Under the pieces are notes generated by a model. The model saw only the letters and a program-made list of their open reading frames with translations, was not told the origin of the DNA and made no database searches. DNA of 64,000 bases from Roseovarius salincola. Lineage in GTDB: Bacteria > Pseudomonadota > Alphaproteobacteria > Rhodobacterales > Rhodobacteraceae. The stretch lies in contig NZ_JAPTNL010000002.1 of the NCBI RefSeq assembly GCF_026891095.1, positions 124,001 through 188,000 of the forward strand. Direction: 5' to 3'. Shown here one piece after another: positions 61,717-64,000 of this stretch. Numbering within the stretch: position 1 is the first letter of the stretch; every line of letters starts with the position of its first letter. Both the position numbers and the translations under genes were made by a program.

Positions 61717-62988
61717 ATGTCCGACGACCGTCTCAACCTGTCCGATCTCAAGGCTCATGCCGCCAAGGATCTTCTCTCCATGGCCGAGGAGCTCGAGATC
61801 GAGAATGCCTCGACCATGCGCAAGGGCGAGATGATGTTCCAGATTCTTCGCGAACGCGCCGAGGAGGGTTGGACCGTCTTTGGTGATGGCGTGCTCGAGG
61901 TTCTTCAGGACGGGTTCGGCTTTCTGCGCTCGCCCGAGGCCAATTACCTGCCCGGCCCTGATGACATTTACGTGTCGCCCGACATGATCCGCCAGTATTC
62001 GCTGCGCACCGGGGATACGATCGAAGGAGAAATTCAGCAGCCGGATGAAAATGAAAGCTATTTTGCACTCACCAGCGTGAAGCAGATCAATTTCGAAGAT
62101 CCCGAACGTGCCCGCCACAAGATCGCTTTCGATAACCTGACACCGCTCTATCCTGATGAGCGCTTCAATCTCGAAGTCGATGACCCCACGGTCAAGGACC
62201 GCTCGGCGCGGGTGATCGACCTTGTAGCGCCGATCGGCAAGGGACAGCGCTCGCTGATCGTCGCGCCGCCGCGGACGGGTAAGACCGTGCTGCTTCAGAA
62301 TATCGCCAGCAGCATCGAGAAGAACCATCCCGAATGCTACCTGATCGTCCTTCTGATCGACGAACGCCCCGAGGAAGTCACCGACATGCAGCGCTCGGTC
62401 AAGGGCGAGGTCGTCAGCTCGACCTTCGACGAACCCGCAGGCCGCCACGTCGCCGTCGCTGAAATGGTGATCGAGAAAGCCAAACGCTTGGTCGAACATA
62501 AACGAGATGTTGTTATTCTTCTCGACTCGATCACAAGACTTGGTAGGGCTTACAACACTGTTGTCCCTTCCTCGGGTAAGGTTCTCACCGGTGGCGTGGA
62601 TGCTAACGCGTTGCAGCGCCCCAAGCGTTTCTTCGGCGCTGCGCGAAATATCGAGGAAGGCGGCTCACTGACCATCATCTCGACCGCACTGATCGATACC
62701 GGAAGCCGCATGGACGAGGTGATCTTCGAGGAATTCAAGGGCACCGGCAACTCCGAGATCATCCTTGACCGCAAGATCGCCGACAAGCGCGTCTACCCGG
62801 CCATCGACATCCTCAAATCCGGCACCCGCAAAGAGGACTTGCTGATCGACAAGGTCGACCTTCAGAAAACCTTTGTCCTGCGCCGTATTCTCAACCCGAT
62901 GGGCACGACCGATGCCATCGAGTTCCTGCTCTCGAAGCTCAAGCAAACCAAAACCAATGCCGAGTTCTTCGATTCCATGAACACCTGA
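61717..62988 (+). CDS. rho: transcription termination factor Rho
   Basis: A 423-residue hexameric helicase. The N-terminal helices are followed by the RNA-binding cold-shock domain ([23 protein letters not shown]). The motor has [25 protein letters not shown] (Walker A), [32 protein letters not shown] (Walker B) and the Q- and R-loop region [19 protein letters not shown] precedes the ATG. A patch of about 30 codons around 62500-62595 uses many A/T-ending and rare arginine codons, unlike the rest of the gene. Confidence 0.96.
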   Translation: MSDDRLNLSDLKAHAAKDLLSMAEELEIENASTMRKGEMMFQILRERAEEGWTVFGDGVLEVLQDGFGFLRSPEANYLPGPDDIYVSPDMIRQYSLRTGDTIEGEIQQPDENESYFALTSVKQINFEDPERARHKIAFDNLTPLYPDERFNLEVDDPTVKDRSARVIDLVAPIGKGQRSLIVAPPRTGKTVLLQNIASSIEKNHPECYLIVLLIDERPEEVTDMQRSVKGEVVSSTFDEPAGRHVAVAEMVIEKAKRLVEHKRDVVILLDSITRLGRAYNTVVPSSGKVLTGGVDANALQRPKRFFGAARNIEEGGSLTIISTALIDTGSRMDEVIFEEFKGTGNSEIILDRKIADKRVYPAIDILKSGTRKEDLLIDKVDLQKTFVLRRILNPMGTTDAIEFLLSKLKQTKTNAEFFDSMNT

Positions 62989-63013
62989 CGCGGCCAGTCG
63001 CGGGGGCAACCCT

Positions 63014-64000
63014 ATGGACACGATCTATGCTCTTTCGACGGCGCAGGGCAAGGCTGGCGTCGCGGTGATCCGCGTGTCGGGGCCGCTGGCCTTTGATACC
63101 TGCCGCGCGCTTGCCGGTGACGTGCCGCCGCCGCGCATTGCATCGCTGCGGGATCTGCGTGACGGCACCGGCACCCGCCTTGACCAGGCGCTTGTGCTGA
63201 TCTTCAGCGAAAACCACAGCTTCACCGGCGAAAGCACCGTAGAATTCCAGACCCATGGCAGTACCGCCGTCGTCGCCGCGCTGCTCGATGCGCTCAGCGG
63301 GATTGACGGGCTGCGCGCTGCGGAGCCGGGTGAATTCACCCGCCGCGCCCTCGAGAACGGACAGCTCGATCTGGCGCAAGTCGAAGGACTCGCCGATCTG
63401 ATCGACGCCGAAACCGAATCCCAACGCCGTCAGGCGCTTCGCGTTCTTTCGGGTGATCTGGGGCGGCGCGCGGAAACATGGCGGCAAAGCCTGATCCGCG
63501 CTGCCGCGCTGATTGAAGCGACGATTGATTTCGCTGACGAAGACGTTCCTGTAGATGTTGCCCCCGAGGTCACCGCACTGGTCGAGGGCGTCATCACCGA
63601 CCTCACCCGCGAGATCGCGGGTGTGGGCACCGCCGAACGGATCCGCTCCGGGTTCGAGGTCGCGATCGTCGGCGCGCCAAATGTGGGTAAATCCACCCTT
63701 CTCAACGCGTTGGCGGGGCGCGACGCAGCGATCACCTCGGAATATGCCGGAACTACCCGCGACGTGATCGAGGTGCGGATGGACCTGGCCGGGCTTCCCG
63801 TCACTCTGCTCGATACTGCGGGGTTACGTGATACCGACGACGCGGTCGAATCCATCGGGATCGAGCGCGCGCGCAGCCGCGCAGCGCTCGCGGATCTTCG
63901 CGTTTTCCTTGTTGAGGATGGTACGTCCCCCGAGATCCCGCCCGAGATCGACGATATCGTCCTGCGTGCCAAGGGCGATCGCCTTACCGACCCCAGCGAT
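63014..64000 (+). CDS. mnmE: tRNA modification GTPase MnmE (5' part)
   Basis: The gene runs off the right edge; 329 residues are visible. The N-terminal folate-binding domain has [41 protein letters not shown] and [16 protein letters not shown]. The G domain has [26 protein letters not shown] (G1), GTTRDVIE (G2) and [12 protein letters not shown] (G3). With MnmG it modifies U34 of several tRNAs. It starts 25 bases after rho and may be co-transcribed. Confidence 0.95.
   Translation, partial: MDTIYALSTAQGKAGVAVIRVSGPLAFDTCRALAGDVPPPRIASLRDLRDGTGTRLDQALVLIFSENHSFTGESTVEFQTHGSTAVVAALLDALSGIDGLRAAEPGEFTRRALENGQLDLAQVEGLADLIDAETESQRRQALRVLSGDLGRRAETWRQSLIRAAALIEATIDFADEDVPVDVAPEVTALVEGVITDLTREIAGVGTAERIRSGFEVAIVGAPNVGKSTLLNALAGRDAAITSEYAGTTRDVIEVRMDLAGLPVTLLDTAGLRDTDDAVESIGIERARSRAALADLRVFLVEDGTSPEIPPEIDDIVLRAKGDRLTDPSD

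Noticed and set aside
1..64000. CRISPR arrays, tRNA or rRNA genes, complete insertion sequences or prophage
   Set aside because: No regularly spaced repeats, no cloverleaf-like segments in the gaps, and no transposase, integrase or phage structural motifs were seen.

Overview
The window is high-GC chromosomal DNA of an alphaproteobacterium, very probably a member of the Rhodobacteraceae (Rhodobacter/Roseobacter group). The evidence is the regA-senC/regB redox regulatory cluster, a VPLPA-type exosortase (XrtD) with a VPLPA-like tail protein, an AddAB recombination nuclease, the PmtA/PssA/Psd phospholipid genes, and the block timA-mltA-smr / fxsA-secB / dnaQ-coaE-aroE-maf / hemJ-rho-mnmE, which in this group tends to lie near the replication origin. 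No tRNA, rRNA, CRISPR array, transposase or intact prophage was found.

Positions 1-33979 form a large exopolysaccharide locus linked to an exosortase. It opens in the middle of an ExeA-like ATPase, followed by a Wzz/GumC-type chain-length protein and a CpsD-type tyrosine kinase. Then come a PglK-like ABC flippase, an O-antigen polymerase/ligase-like membrane protein, nine glycosyltransferases (WecG/TagA, GT61, three GT2, four GT-B/GT4-like), two Gfo/Idh/MocA sugar oxidoreductases, four sulfotransferase-family proteins, a hexapeptide acetyltransferase, a three-part adenylation/carrier/membrane-acyltransferase fusion, a 1176-residue PA14-G8-beta-helix surface protein, the XrtD-EpsI exosortase and a VPLPA-CTERM-like protein. 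The inferred picture is a polysaccharide built on a lipid carrier, flipped by the ABC protein, polymerised, and decorated with sulfate and acyl or aminoacyl groups, with surface proteins sorted by XrtD. Short direction changes divide the locus into several transcription units. The initiating sugar-phosphate transferase and the outer-membrane export channel are not in the window and probably lie to the left.

Positions 34379-40940 hold regA and senC on the minus strand and regB diverging from them. A PAS protein, tsaE and the amgK-murU cell-wall recycling pair follow. AddB-AddA, thioredoxin (with a clear terminator), an M20 amidohydrolase and hslVU occupy 40933-50760.

Positions 50761-52461 are unlike the rest. 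They hold imperfect tandem repeats, GC-rich palindromes, one AT-rich gene of unknown function, and repeat-rich non-coding DNA before psd. This is the best candidate for recently acquired DNA.

Positions 52462-64000 contain psd-pssA-pmtA, then smr-mltA-timA (minus), fxsA and secB (plus), dnaQ-coaE-aroE-maf (minus, overlapping genes), an AT-rich 409-base gap with several DnaA-box-like sites (candidate oriC), and hemJ, rho and the start of mnmE. The secB terminator appears to lie inside the 3' end of the convergent dnaQ coding sequence.
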